64,000 nt of DNA from Nocardioidaceae bacterium SCSIO 66511 (GCA_023100825.1 CP095846.1:2666001-2730000), one strand, 5' to 3'; positions 8,763-18,867 are shown, numbered from the stretch's first letter. Numbers and translations are program-made. The notes: generated by a model not told the origin, from the sequence alone.

Positions 8763-10153
8763 CGCGCCAGCGTACGTCGCAGGCTCGCCGCGATCTCGTC
8801 GATTGCGAACTCCACCTGGTCATCTGCGACGTTGCCGTAGCCGATCACGAGACCGTCCAGGTCGGTACGCCCGCGAGCCGACTCGGCGAGGGTGACGACC
8901 GCGACACCGCTGCGCTCGACATCTGCGGCCACCTCCTTCGCGACGTCCGCGTCGAGCAGCAGCGTGGTGTGCATGCCCGCGCCGACGCCGCTGAGCCGGC
9001 CGAAGGGAGCAAGGCGTTCCTCGATGAACCGGTCACGCTGGGCGTACCGGCGGCGTGCCGCGCGTACGAGACGGTCCCACTCGCCGTCGCGCAACAGCGA
9101 CAGCAGGGCGCGCTGGATCGGCCACGACGGGAAGTCGTGCAACGCCTCGCGCTCGCCGGCCAGCAGCTCGATCACAGAAGGATCGGCGACCAGCCAGCCC
9201 ATGCGCACGCCCGCGCCGATCGTCTTCGAGACGGTTCCGAGATACACAACCCGCTGCGGGTCGAGGTCGGCCAACGTGGGCAGCGGCGCAACGTCGTAGC
9301 GGAACTCCGAGTCGTAGTCGTCCTCGATCACGACGGCATCGCGTTCACGCGCCCACGAGAGCAAGGCGAGTCGGCGGTCGATCGGCATCAGCACCCCGAG
9401 CGGGTACTGATGAGCCGGCGTCGCATACACGGCCGCGACCTGAGCCGGCGCGTCGGTCAGCGTCGCCGGGTCGAGCCCGGCGTCGTCGACCGGCGCATCC
9501 CACACGGTCCAGCCGCTCGCGGTCGCAGCCCGGGCGGCAGCACGGTACCCGGGATCCTCAACGGCGATCGCTGCACCCGTGCGCCGCATCGCATGCAGCA
9601 GCAAGGTGAGCCCATGTGTCGTGCCACTGGTGATCATCACCCGGTCGGGCGTGCACGGCAGTCCACGAGTACGGGTGACGTGCTCCGCGACCGTGCGACG
9701 GAGCTCAGGCAGACCGCGGGGATCCGGATACGTCGCCGGCGGAGGCGAGTGCGCGACCTCTCGCCACGCTCGACGCCACGCGGCACTTGCAACATCGGGG
9801 GTCCACGGCTCGCCGGGCCGCAGGTCGACCGCCGGTGCAGGCGGTGGCTGCACCGGTGACGCCTCGTCGTCGGTACGGACGGCAGGCACGTCCACCCGGC
9901 AGACATACGTGCCGGCTCCGGTGCGCGACTCCAGCCAGCCCTCGGCGACGAGCTGGTCGTACGCCGCTGTCGCGACGGCCCTCGAGACCCCGACCGCCGT
10001 CGCGATCGCACGGGTACTCGGCAGGCGGGCACCCGCTCCGAGTGCGCCGTCGCGGATCCGGGATCGGATCTGGGCTGCGAGCTGCTCCGGGAGTCTCGTC
10101 GAAGCACCGCGGTCGACCCGGAGCGCGAGCGTATGAAGACTGGATTGGCTCAT
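8759..10153 (-). CDS. MocR/PdxR-type GntR regulator with aminotransferase domain
   Basis: The 464-residue protein has an N-terminal GntR winged helix (about residues 15-80; RLPSTRAIATAVGVSRA is the recognition region). It is joined to a fold-type I aminotransferase domain, with the PLP-lysine context YLGTVSKTIGAG near residue 305. MocR regulators sense pyridoxal phosphate or amino acids. It diverges from a PNPOx-family gene, the usual partner of PdxR-like regulators. ATG 10153 matches the start of the HTH homology; the longer upstream frame would run into the partner gene's promoter. Confidence 0.88.
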   Translation of the reverse strand: MSQSSLHTLALRVDRGASTRLPEQLAAQIRSRIRDGALGAGARLPSTRAIATAVGVSRAVATAAYDQLVAEGWLESRTGAGTYVCRVDVPAVRTDDEASPVQPPPAPAVDLRPGEPWTPDVASAAWRRAWREVAHSPPPATYPDPRGLPELRRTVAEHVTRTRGLPCTPDRVMITSGTTHGLTLLLHAMRRTGAAIAVEDPGYRAAARAATASGWTVWDAPVDDAGLDPATLTDAPAQVAAVYATPAHQYPLGVLMPIDRRLALLSWARERDAVVIEDDYDSEFRYDVAPLPTLADLDPQRVVYLGTVSKTIGAGVRMGWLVADPSVIELLAGEREALHDFPSWPIQRALLSLLRDGEWDRLVRAARRRYAQRDRFIEERLAPFGRLSGVGAGMHTTLLLDADVAKEVAADVERSGVAVVTLAESARGRTDLDGLVIGYGNVADDQVEFAIDEIAASLRRTLAR

Positions 10154-10172
10154 CGGATTCCATCTGGATTGG
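10140..10172. promoter_or_regulatory. Direct-repeat operator candidate for MocR regulator
   Basis: CTGGATTGG occurs at 10140-10148 and again at 10164-10172, same orientation, 24 bp start to start. A partial inverted CCAAT copy lies nearby at 10187. PdxR, GabR and other MocR proteins bind direct repeats in divergent promoters. The first copy lies inside codons 2-5 of the regulator gene if ATG 10153 is right. Confidence 0.5.
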
Positions 10173-10210
10173 ACCGTGTCAACATACCAATTCGGCCGGA
10201 GAATCGAGGT

Positions 10211-10882
10211 ATGGCCGCAACACTCTCCCCCACCGCACGTACCCGCGTCATCCGCAGCCGCGAACGTGAACAGTCCGATCGGACGGCGCTGTACGACGTA
10301 CTCGACGCCGGCATGGTGGCTCACCTCGGCGTCGTCATCGATGGTTCGCCGCGAGTCCTGCCGACCGTCTTCGCCTACGATCTCGATGGACCGGACCCCG
10401 ACGGGAGCCTCTACTTCCACGGATCAGTCGCGTCGCGCAGCCTCGTCACGGCACCGGAGCAGACGGTCTGTCTCACGATCACGCTCATCGACGGTCTGGT
10501 GCTGGCACGATCGGGGTTCCACCACTCGGTGAACTACCGCAGCGCGGTCGTCCTCGGCAGACCTCGCGTCGTCGACGACCCGGCCGAGCGAGATCGCGCA
10601 CTCGACCTGGTGATCGACCAGCTCGTACCCGGGCGCGCCGAAACGCTGCGTACTCCGACCCGCAAGGAACTGGTCGCCACGACGGTGCTCGCGGTGCCGC
10701 TGCACGAGGCGTCGGTCAAGGTCCGCGACGGCGGTGTCAACGACGAGCCGGCAGATGTCGAGGCCGGCGAGACCTGGGCCGGCGTAGTGCCACTGTCCAC
10801 GACCTTCGGTGCACCGGTCCGCAACGCCGACTGCTCCCCCGACCTCGAGGTGCCCGCGCACGTACGAGCGCTCGGCGGTTGA
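10211..10882 (+). CDS. Pyridoxamine 5'-phosphate oxidase-family flavoprotein (NimA-like)
   Basis: The 223-residue protein matches the Pyridox_ox_2/split-barrel FMN family. It has an N-terminal ALYDVLDAGMVAHLGVV strand-helix and LYFHGSVASR near residue 77, typical of the flavin/phosphate contact. Members bind FMN or heme or act on nitro compounds; only some handle vitamin B6. GGAG ten bases upstream supports ATG 10211. It is divergent from the MocR regulator, which likely activates it. Confidence 0.82.
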   Translation: MAATLSPTARTRVIRSREREQSDRTALYDVLDAGMVAHLGVVIDGSPRVLPTVFAYDLDGPDPDGSLYFHGSVASRSLVTAPEQTVCLTITLIDGLVLARSGFHHSVNYRSAVVLGRPRVVDDPAERDRALDLVIDQLVPGRAETLRTPTRKELVATTVLAVPLHEASVKVRDGGVNDEPADVEAGETWAGVVPLSTTFGAPVRNADCSPDLEVPAHVRALGG

Positions 10883-10883
10883 G

Positions 10884-12908
10884 CTAGGCGTCGATGCGAT
10901 CGGCGTCGAGCTCGTAAGCGCTCTGTACCAAAAATTCTTTTCGCGGAGCCACTTCGTTGCCCATCAGCAGGTCGAACACGCCACTCGCCGCCTCGCCGTC
11001 GTCGACCGTGAGGCGGCGCAGGGTGCGTCGACGAGGATCCATCGTGGTCTCCGCGAGCTGCGAGGCGTCCATCTCTCCGAGACCCTTGTAGCGCTGGACC
11101 GGCTCCTTCCATCGAACGCCCTTCTTGCTCAGCTGGGCCAGCTTGCGCTGCAGATCAGGGTCGGAGTAGGTGTAGAGGTACTTGTCCATGCCCTTCTTCG
11201 GGTTCGTCAGCTCGATGCGGTGCAGCGGCGGCACGGCGGTGAAGACCCGGCCGGCGTCGACGAGCGGACGCATGTAGCGGAAGAACAACGTGGCGAGCAG
11301 GCAACGGATGTGCGCGCCGTCGGAATCGGCGTCGGCCATGAAGATGATCCGCCCATACCGCGCCGTGTCGAGGTCGAACGTACGCCCGGAGCCGGCGCCG
11401 ACCACCTGGATGATCGATGCGCACTCGGCGTTCTTGAGCATGTCGCCGACCGACGCCTTCTGGACGTTCAGGATCTTGCCGCGGATCGGGAGCAACGCCT
11501 GATGCTCGGAGTTGCGCGCGGACTTCGCCGTACCAAGGGCGGAGTCACCCTCGACGATGAACAGCTCCGACCGGTCGACGTCATTGCTACGGCAGTCGGC
11601 CAGCTTGGCCGGCAGCGAGCTCGACTCGAGCGCGTTCTTGCGACGCTGGGTGTCGCGCTGCTGCCTCGCGAGTACGCGGGTACGTGAAGCCGCGACGACC
11701 TTCTCCATGACCTGGCGGGCCTTCGGACGCTGAGCCGCCTTGGTGGAGGTGAGGAATGCCTTGAGCTCTCGAGACACGATCTTGTTGACGATCCGCGTCA
11801 CTGGAGGCGTACCGAGCACCTCCTTGGTCTGGCCTTCGAACTGCGGCTCGGCCAGACGCACCGTCACCACCGCGGTGAGCCCTTCGAGCACATCGTCCTT
11901 CACGATGTCGGAGTCGCCGTTCTTCAGCAGCCGGGTCGACCGCAGCACTTCGTTGAACGTCTTGGTGAGCGCGCGCTCGAAGCCGGAGACATGCGTGCCA
12001 CCCTTGGGCGTTGCGATGATGTTCACGAACGAGCGCAGCTCGGTCTCGTAGCCGGTGCCCCAGCGCACGGCGATGTCGACCCCGAGGTCGCGTTCGACGT
12101 CTTGCGGCTGCATGTGACCCGCGTCATCGAGGACCGGGACCGTCTCGGAGAACGTGTCGGTGCCCTGCAACCGGAGAATGTCAGTGACCGGCTCGTCGTC
12201 GGCGAGGTAGTCGCAGAACTCGGTGATGCCGCCGTCGTGACGGAACCGCTCCTCGCGTACCTCCTCGTCGCGCTCATCGCGGATCACGATCTCGAGGCCC
12301 GGCACGAGGAACGACGTCTGACGAGCGCGGGTGACGAGCTCGTCGTAGCTGAACCGTGCGCCCTTGATGAAGATCTGCGGATCCGCCCAGTAGCGGACGC
12401 GGGTGCCCGTGACGGTCTTCTTGATGCGTTTGCCCTTGCGCAGCCCCTCGCCCGCCTCGAACGACGCGTCGGGGCCGGCACCGTCGAACTCACCCGGCGC
12501 GCCCCGCCGGAAGGACATCGACCAGGTGGCCGAGCTCTTGTCGACCTCGACGTCGAGGCGCTGCGACAGCGCGTTGACGACAGAAGCTCCGACACCGTGC
12601 AGACCGCCGGTCGCGACGTACGAACCGCCGCCGAACTTGCCGCCCGCGTGCAGTTTGGTGAACACCACCTCGACGCCGCTGAGGCCGGTCTTCGGCTCCT
12701 TGTCGACCGGAATACCGCGACCGTTGTCGCGCACCTCGACCGAGCCGTCGGAGTGCAGCACGACATGAATCTGGTCACACGCCCCGGCCAGCGCCTCGTC
12801 GACGGCGTTGTCGATGATCTCCCAGAGGCAGTGCATGAGCCCCCGGGTATCGGTCGAGCCGATGTACATCCCGGGTCTCTTGCGTACGGCTTCGAGCCCC
12901 TCGAGCAC
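10884..12908 (-). CDS. parE: DNA topoisomerase IV subunit B (start codon unresolved)
   Basis: This ATPase subunit partners ParC. It shows the GHKL ATP site (DNAVDEALAG; DNGRGIPV; GGLHGVGASVVNALS), Toprim motifs (EGDSALGTAKSARN; MADADSDGAHIRCLL) and the C-terminal QRYKGLGEMDASQL. GTG 12908 is the first conventional start and gives 674 residues. It removes the conserved N-terminal arm (TYNARNLLVLEG), which is plainly encoded upstream in the same frame. No ATG, GTG or TTG exists between GTG 12908 and the stop codon upstream. Real translation probably begins at ATA 12941 or ATT 12947. Confidence 0.92.
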   Translation of the reverse strand: MLEGLEAVRKRPGMYIGSTDTRGLMHCLWEIIDNAVDEALAGACDQIHVVLHSDGSVEVRDNGRGIPVDKEPKTGLSGVEVVFTKLHAGGKFGGGSYVATGGLHGVGASVVNALSQRLDVEVDKSSATWSMSFRRGAPGEFDGAGPDASFEAGEGLRKGKRIKKTVTGTRVRYWADPQIFIKGARFSYDELVTRARQTSFLVPGLEIVIRDERDEEVREERFRHDGGITEFCDYLADDEPVTDILRLQGTDTFSETVPVLDDAGHMQPQDVERDLGVDIAVRWGTGYETELRSFVNIIATPKGGTHVSGFERALTKTFNEVLRSTRLLKNGDSDIVKDDVLEGLTAVVTVRLAEPQFEGQTKEVLGTPPVTRIVNKIVSRELKAFLTSTKAAQRPKARQVMEKVVAASRTRVLARQQRDTQRRKNALESSSLPAKLADCRSNDVDRSELFIVEGDSALGTAKSARNSEHQALLPIRGKILNVQKASVGDMLKNAECASIIQVVGAGSGRTFDLDTARYGRIIFMADADSDGAHIRCLLATLFFRYMRPLVDAGRVFTAVPPLHRIELTNPKKGMDKYLYTYSDPDLQRKLAQLSKKGVRWKEPVQRYKGLGEMDASQLAETTMDPRRRTLRRLTVDDGEAASGVFDLLMGNEVAPRKEFLVQSAYELDADRIDA

Positions 12909-12938
12909 GAGCAGGTTGCGGGCGTTGTACGTGGTGTC

Positions 12939-12986
12939 TATGAGAATGCTCCTGTGCGGTGATCCACCTGTGCGAGGCCGAATCTA
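12939..12986 (-). promoter_or_regulatory. parE leader: ribosome site, rare start codon and -10 candidate
   Basis: On the minus strand AGGAG (12953-12949) lies exactly 7 bases before an in-frame ATA at 12941-12939, and one base before an in-frame ATT at 12947-12945. A TAGATT -10-like hexamer is at 12986-12981. The spacing favours initiation at ATA, which would restore the N-terminal arm of ParE. Confidence 0.5.
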
Positions 12987-13194
12987 CCCCGGGCGACCGA
13001 CAGGGTCTCCCGACACGCGGGATCTGCGGTTCGGCTTCGGTTCCACGGTCCGACCCGGCACACTGATGACGTGGAGAAACCAGCTCGAATCGGCGTCCGA
13101 CGCGACCGTGCTCACACCGCGGCGCGGCGGGAACACCGAGGCGTGGTTGGATGTTGGTACAGATAAGACCGATCGAGACGAGAAGAGGTCAGAC

Positions 13195-13425
13195 GTGACG
13201 ACTGCTGTAGCCACCGGTGCTGCCCTCAGCGCAGCCGACCGTTGCGACCGCTGCGGAGCACAGGCGTACGTACGCGCCGAGCTCGGCAACGGAGGCGAGC
13301 TGTTGTTCTGCGCGCACCACGCACGTGAGCACGACGAGCAGCTCCGCAAGATCGCTGTCTCGATCCATGATGAGACCGGCCGGCTCGACGAGGTGCCGGC
13401 CACCGCATCCGACGACGAGCGCTGA
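13195..13425 (+). CDS. Small zinc-ribbon-like protein, DUF7455
   Basis: The 76-residue protein has a CDRCGAQAYV motif near residue 17 and CAHHAREH near residue 38. Together these two Cys and Cys/His clusters could bind one zinc. It matches the actinobacterial DUF7455 family often found beside parE and hrdB. GTG 13195 follows AGAAGAGG. Function unknown. A hairpin terminator follows. Confidence 0.8.
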   Translation: MTTAVATGAALSAADRCDRCGAQAYVRAELGNGGELLFCAHHAREHDEQLRKIAVSIHDETGRLDEVPATASDDER

Positions 13426-13440
13426 TAGACCGACCGAGCG

Positions 13441-13468
13441 GGACCCCGGGCGTACGCGTCCGGGGTCC
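13441..13468 (+). terminator. Hairpin after the DUF7455 gene
   Basis: GGACCCCGG at 13441-13449 pairs perfectly with CCGGGGTCC at 13460-13468, and pairing can continue into the loop. There is no T-run, as is common for actinobacterial hairpin terminators. Confidence 0.65.
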
Positions 13469-13476
13469 TGTCATGC

Positions 13477-13956
13477 GTGATGACGACTGAGCTGCTCACC
13501 GGGCTCGGCATCGGCATCGGCCTGCTCGGCATCCTCATCCCGATACTGCCCGGGAGCTCGCTGGTTCTGGGCGCGATCGCGGTCTCGGCGTACGTGACCG
13601 GCACCGCAACCGGATGGGCGGTCCTCGCGGTCTCGACCGTGTTCATTCTCGGCGCCGCGGTCGTCAAGTACGCCTGGCCGAGTCGCCGGATGGCGCGCGC
13701 TGGAGTTCCGGGCCGCGTTCTGGTCGTCGGCGGCGTCGCCGGGATCGTCGGCTTCTTCGTCATCCCGGTCATCGGGCTACCCATCGGGTTCGTGGCCGGC
13801 ACGTTCGTGGCCGAGCTCGTTCGTACGCGCGAACCCCACAGCGCCTGGGATGCCACCATCGCGGCAACCAAAGCCGCCGGACTGTCGCTGTTGGTCGAGC
13901 TGGCGGGCGCTCTGTTGGCCGCCGGACTGTGGCTCGGCGTCGTGGTCGCGTCCTGA
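13477..13956 (+). CDS. DUF456 family membrane protein
   Basis: The 159-residue, very hydrophobic protein has four to five membrane segments and the glycine-rich GLLGILIPILPGSSLVLGA pattern at residues 16-34 typical of DUF456. Function unknown. GTG 13477 and ATG 13480 are both possible; neither has a clear ribosome site. Confidence 0.8.
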   Translation: MMTTELLTGLGIGIGLLGILIPILPGSSLVLGAIAVSAYVTGTATGWAVLAVSTVFILGAAVVKYAWPSRRMARAGVPGRVLVVGGVAGIVGFFVIPVIGLPIGFVAGTFVAELVRTREPHSAWDATIAATKAAGLSLLVELAGALLAAGLWLGVVVAS

Positions 13957-13972
13957 CCGCCGTCGGTAGCGG

Positions 13973-14527
13973 CTAACCGGCGTCGACACGGCGCAGGGTG
14001 CGCACCGCCGAGCGAGCGGCCAGCACCACCAGCCGGTCGGGTGAGCTCAACGCCTCGATCGCGCCGAGGTGACGCTCGTCCCCGATCGACGCACTGGCCC
14101 TGATCGCCGCCACCTGTACGCGCGGTTCATCGTCGGTGACCAGGCCGATCAGCGCCTCATCGGTCTCGACGACGCGGTGCCGCAACGCGACCTTGGCCGC
14201 CGCTTCGCGTACCCGCCAGTGGCGGTCTCTCATGGCCGTCACGACGCCGTCGGCGGCGTACGGGAGCCAGGCGTTCCCGAGCCCGCGTACGCCCCAGGTG
14301 CGCGGCCAGAAGTCCTGGCCACGTGCGGCGAGCTCACCGCGTTCGAGCTGACCGTGTGCCGCAACGCCGCCGAGGTATGTGAGCGGCATCGCCAGTAGTT
14401 CGTACTCGTCATGACCGTCGATCAGCGCCAGGCACGTGTCGATCACGGTGTGGACTCCGTAGGCGTCGATCGCCTCGGCAACGAGTGCCTCCGGACGCGC
14501 GTAGAGATCGCGGGGTTCGGGTCGCAC
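13973..14527 (-). CDS. HEAT-repeat protein
   Basis: The 184-residue protein's C-terminal half is made of HEAT-like helical repeats (RHWRVREAAAKVALRH; DEPRVQVAAIRASASIG; RLVVLAARSAVRTL). Such scaffolds bind proteins, or sometimes DNA in the AlkD-like families, but no catalytic residues can be named. TACGCT lies six bases before GTG 14527, so the mRNA may be leaderless. It converges with the DUF456 gene. Confidence 0.75.
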   Translation of the reverse strand: MRPEPRDLYARPEALVAEAIDAYGVHTVIDTCLALIDGHDEYELLAMPLTYLGGVAAHGQLERGELAARGQDFWPRTWGVRGLGNAWLPYAADGVVTAMRDRHWRVREAAAKVALRHRVVETDEALIGLVTDDEPRVQVAAIRASASIGDERHLGAIEALSSPDRLVVLAARSAVRTLRRVDAG

Positions 14528-14625
14528 GACCCCAGCGTAGATGTCGTTGCGCGGGCAGGCACACCGTGGCGAGATGGCCTACGTTGGACCCGAGCAGACA
14601 TCCGCCGCGTCGGCAGGGAGCGCAT

Positions 14626-14967
14626 ATGACGACAGACACGACAGCCAACTTGCACGAAGCGCTCCGCGATCTGCGCGCCAAGGCACAGGAGGCGGCGAGC
14701 GGTCGGGCCGCGCACAAGCTCACGGGCGGACCCGGCTCCCATCTGACCCAGACGATCATCGCCATGACGGCCGGTACGTCGCTGTCAGAGCACGAGAACC
14801 CCGGTGAGGCGACGTTGCTCGTACTCGAGGGCACGGTTCGTCTCCGCAGCGGAGACGACGCATGGGAAGGGCGCAACGGCGACCTGCTCTCGATCCCCGA
14901 TGCCCGGCACAGCGTCGAGGCCCTACTCGACTCGGCGATCCTGCTCACGGCGGTCAAGCGCGTATAG
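14626..14967 (+). CDS. Small cupin-domain protein
   Basis: The 113-residue product is a single cupin barrel with EHENPGEATLLVLEGTVRL (about residues 52-70) and GDLLSIPDARHSVEAL (86-101), the two metal-site motifs in degenerate form. CAGGGAG precedes ATG 14626. The function (metal-dependent enzyme or small-molecule binder) is unknown. The MerR-family gene starts 50 bp downstream from its own promoter. Confidence 0.8.
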   Translation: MTTDTTANLHEALRDLRAKAQEAASGRAAHKLTGGPGSHLTQTIIAMTAGTSLSEHENPGEATLLVLEGTVRLRSGDDAWEGRNGDLLSIPDARHSVEALLDSAILLTAVKRV

Positions 14968-14979
14968 CCAACTGGCTAC

Positions 14980-15010
14980 TTGACCTTCCAGTGGCTGGAG
15001 GCCGCAGACT
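14980..15010 (+). promoter_or_regulatory. MerR-type promoter with 19-bp spacer and dyad
   Basis: A -35 TTGACC (14980-14985) and -10 CAGACT (15005-15010) are separated by 19 bp, the long spacing characteristic of MerR-activated promoters. Between them lies a dyad CTTCCAG-TGG-CTGGAGG (14985-15001, 6 of 7 pairs). GTG 15018 is seven bases past the -10, so the transcript may be leaderless. Confidence 0.7.
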
Positions 15011-15017
15011 CACCGCC

Positions 15018-16088
15018 GTGACCGAACCACTTCTGACCATCAGTGCGTTTGCACGCGCTGTCGACCTCGCACCCGGCACTCTGCGCTACTACGACGAGGC
15101 GGGGCTGCTCGCGCCGACGGAGGTCGATGCCCGGACCGGCTACCGCTACTACACCGCCGAGCTCGAGCGTCGCGCTCACCTGATCCGTCGGATGCGCGAG
15201 GCAGGCCTACCGATCGAAACGATGCGCTCCGTGCTCGACGGATCGGTCGACGACGCAGTCGATGTGCTGCAGGAGTTCGCCGAACGCGCACAGACAGCCG
15301 CACAGCGCACCCAGAGCGCGGTGGCGGATGTGATCGCGAGCCTGCGGTCCGAAGCAGTGGCGAACAAACCCGCCTCGGCCACGGTCGACGCTGGGGAGCT
15401 CGCCGCGGCGCTGCGGCGGGTCCTGCCGGCCGCTGACACGGATACCGACTCGCCGCTGAGCGTGATCGCACTCGACATCACCGGCGAAGCGTTGTCGGTC
15501 GTCGCGACCGACCGCTACTGGCTTGCGTGCTGGGATCTCGAACTCTTCGAACGAACCGGCGACGCGCACAGGTTCGTCGTCCCACGTGACCGCGTCCAAG
15601 ACTCGATCGCCTGGCTCGAGCGCCGGGACACCGTCCAACTCGCAGCGGCAGACGACACGCTACGCCTGACCGATCCGGACGGTGCAACGACAAGCGTCAT
15701 GCTGGAGCCCGATCGCTTTCCCGCGTATCGCCTGATCCTCGACAGCGCCCTCACCTGCGGGGGCCGAGCAACCATCGGACGAGCGAAGCTGTTGGCCGCG
15801 CTCGGATCCGACGACGCCACGCCGGTGCGTCTCCGGTTCGGTGGCGAGCGCGTCGCCGTCCGACAGCATGACGGCGCCGAAGGGGTACGTCTGCCGGCGA
15901 CGACGGTTGGCGAGCCGATCGAGCTCGGCTTCTCACCCGCCCTCCTCGCAAAGGCCTTACGCTCGATGGTCGGCAGCGACGTCACCTTCTCGTACGACGA
16001 CGGCCGGCGCGCGGTCAGAGTCGTCTCGGCCGAGCAGCGACGACTCGTCGCACTCGTGATGCCGATGCGTCTCGATTCGCCGAAATGA
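15018..16088 (+). CDS. MerR-family regulator fused to DnaN-like (beta-clamp) module
   Basis: The 356-residue protein starts with a MerR winged helix (PGTLRYYDEAGLLAPTEVD, residues 16-34) and a dimerisation coil to about residue 115. The rest (about 140-354) reads as two repeats of the DNA polymerase III beta-clamp fold. The first has LSVVATDRYWLACWDLE and later DRFPAYRLIL. The second has FSPALLAKALRSM followed near the end by LVALVMPMRL, the classic clamp terminus. This replaces the usual MerR effector domain. It overlaps the MFS gene by 4 bp (ATGA). Its ligand is unknown; clamp-type folds suggest protein or DNA contact rather than a small drug. Confidence 0.85.
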   Translation: MTEPLLTISAFARAVDLAPGTLRYYDEAGLLAPTEVDARTGYRYYTAELERRAHLIRRMREAGLPIETMRSVLDGSVDDAVDVLQEFAERAQTAAQRTQSAVADVIASLRSEAVANKPASATVDAGELAAALRRVLPAADTDTDSPLSVIALDITGEALSVVATDRYWLACWDLELFERTGDAHRFVVPRDRVQDSIAWLERRDTVQLAAADDTLRLTDPDGATTSVMLEPDRFPAYRLILDSALTCGGRATIGRAKLLAALGSDDATPVRLRFGGERVAVRQHDGAEGVRLPATTVGEPIELGFSPALLAKALRSMVGSDVTFSYDDGRRAVRVVSAEQRRLVALVMPMRLDSPK

Positions 16089-17323
16089 CCGAGACCACGA
16101 CGGCGGAGTCGCGTACGCGTGTATTCCGCGGCGGGTTCGCGGCCTGGCTGTCGGCGGGCACGCTCGCCGCGGTCGGCGACGGGGTGCTGTACTTCGCGAT
16201 CGGCTGGACCGCCACCGGCGTCAGTGGATCATTCGCCGGACTGGCGATGACCCTCGTGGTACTGCCGCGCACGCTCCTGCTGCTCATCGGCGGCGCGGCC
16301 GGGGATCGGTGGGGACTGCGGCGCACGATGATCGCCTGCGATGCCGCTCTCGCCGCGACGTTGGTTGCGTACCTTGTCGCGGACCGCGGTGAGGTACCCA
16401 TCACCACGCTACTTGTCGCGCTCTCCCTGGCGATCGGAGTGACCAGCGCATTTCGGATGCCGGCGGCGGGAGCGTTCCCGCGGCTGTTCGCCGACGACGA
16501 CACTCTCGCACGCACCATGTCCGTGACCAGCAGCATGCTGCAGGTCGCCCGGCTGTCCGGTCCGCCGCTGGGCGGCATCGTCGTCGCAGCCGCTGGAATG
16601 GCCGGCGCGATCAGCGGCAACCTCCTCGGCTGCGTTCTGATCCTGGTCGTCCTCACGTTCGTACGGCCACCACACGAGGCGCCCAGCGGTACTCCAGGCG
16701 AAGGGTCCACGCTCGCGCGTATCCGCGCCGCCCTCTCCGCCGTGCGTACCCGACCGGAGCTCGTGACCCTGCTCGCCGCCATCGGACTCGTCGCGGCCGG
16801 CGTGATCCCGATGTTGAGCCTGTGCGTTCCCCTGGCCGCCCGCGAACGCGGATGGAGCGCTGGAGCAACCGGTCTGGTCGAGGCCGGCTGGATCGTCGGA
16901 ACGCTCGGCGTGACTCTCTTGGTGGCCCGATACGGACCACGTGCGCGGGCAATCGGGCCGCTCATCGCCGGACCGCTCGTCACTGCGGCCGGCGTGGTCG
17001 TCGTCGCATTCGCGGCGCCCATACAGGTCGCGCTGGCCGGTGCACTCGTGATGGGAGTGGGCACCGCTACGTTCACCACGCACGCGTTGCCGATCTACGT
17101 TCTCGCGACGCCCGCCGGGATGCTCGCGAGATTCCAGGCCCTTGCCGGGCTCGTCCAGGTCGCGCCGATGGTCGTGACGAACAACGTGCTCGGCATGGTC
17201 GGCAGCGACGGCCATGCGGCACGGGCGATGGTGCTCGTCGCGATCGGAACGACGTTGGCCGCCGTGGTGATCGCTTCGAACCCGTGGCTACGGAGCCACG
17301 GTCGATCGCGCAGTCGGGCGTGA
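16085..17323 (+). CDS. MFS transporter (12 TM), coupled to MerR-DnaN regulator
   Basis: The 412-residue protein has about 12 membrane helices. The loop 2-3 motif appears as GGAAGDRWGLRRTMI (about residues 69-83), and MPAAGAFPRLF lies in the central region. It resembles MFS_3/enterobactin-exporter-like efflux proteins. The ATGA overlap makes it a single operon with the MerR-DnaN regulator, which probably controls export of a toxic compound. The substrate cannot be told. Confidence 0.85.
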   Translation: MTETTTAESRTRVFRGGFAAWLSAGTLAAVGDGVLYFAIGWTATGVSGSFAGLAMTLVVLPRTLLLLIGGAAGDRWGLRRTMIACDAALAATLVAYLVADRGEVPITTLLVALSLAIGVTSAFRMPAAGAFPRLFADDDTLARTMSVTSSMLQVARLSGPPLGGIVVAAAGMAGAISGNLLGCVLILVVLTFVRPPHEAPSGTPGEGSTLARIRAALSAVRTRPELVTLLAAIGLVAAGVIPMLSLCVPLAARERGWSAGATGLVEAGWIVGTLGVTLLVARYGPRARAIGPLIAGPLVTAAGVVVVAFAAPIQVALAGALVMGVGTATFTTHALPIYVLATPAGMLARFQALAGLVQVAPMVVTNNVLGMVGSDGHAARAMVLVAIGTTLAAVVIASNPWLRSHGRSRSRA

Positions 17324-17353
17324 CCTTCGTACGCCGCGCTCGTTGAACCAACC

Positions 17354-17400
17354 AGACCCGCCCGGTGGCGGCGACTCGACATGCGACACCGGGCGGGTCT
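17354..17400. terminator. Bidirectional hairpin between MFS and rpoD
   Basis: A perfect 14-bp stem AGACCCGCCCGGTG (17354-17367) / CACCGGGCGGGTCT (17387-17400) lies between two convergent genes, so it can end both transcripts. T-runs are lacking on either side. Confidence 0.75.
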
Positions 17401-17421
17401 TCAACGCCGCCCGGTGCGACC

Positions 17422-18867
<1,446 letters not shown>

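Noticed and set aside
3324-12908. GyrA/GyrB instead of ParC/ParE
   Set aside because: The A subunit lacks the QRRGGKG gyrase box, and both genes are in the hrdB neighbourhood where topoisomerase IV is found in Streptomyces.
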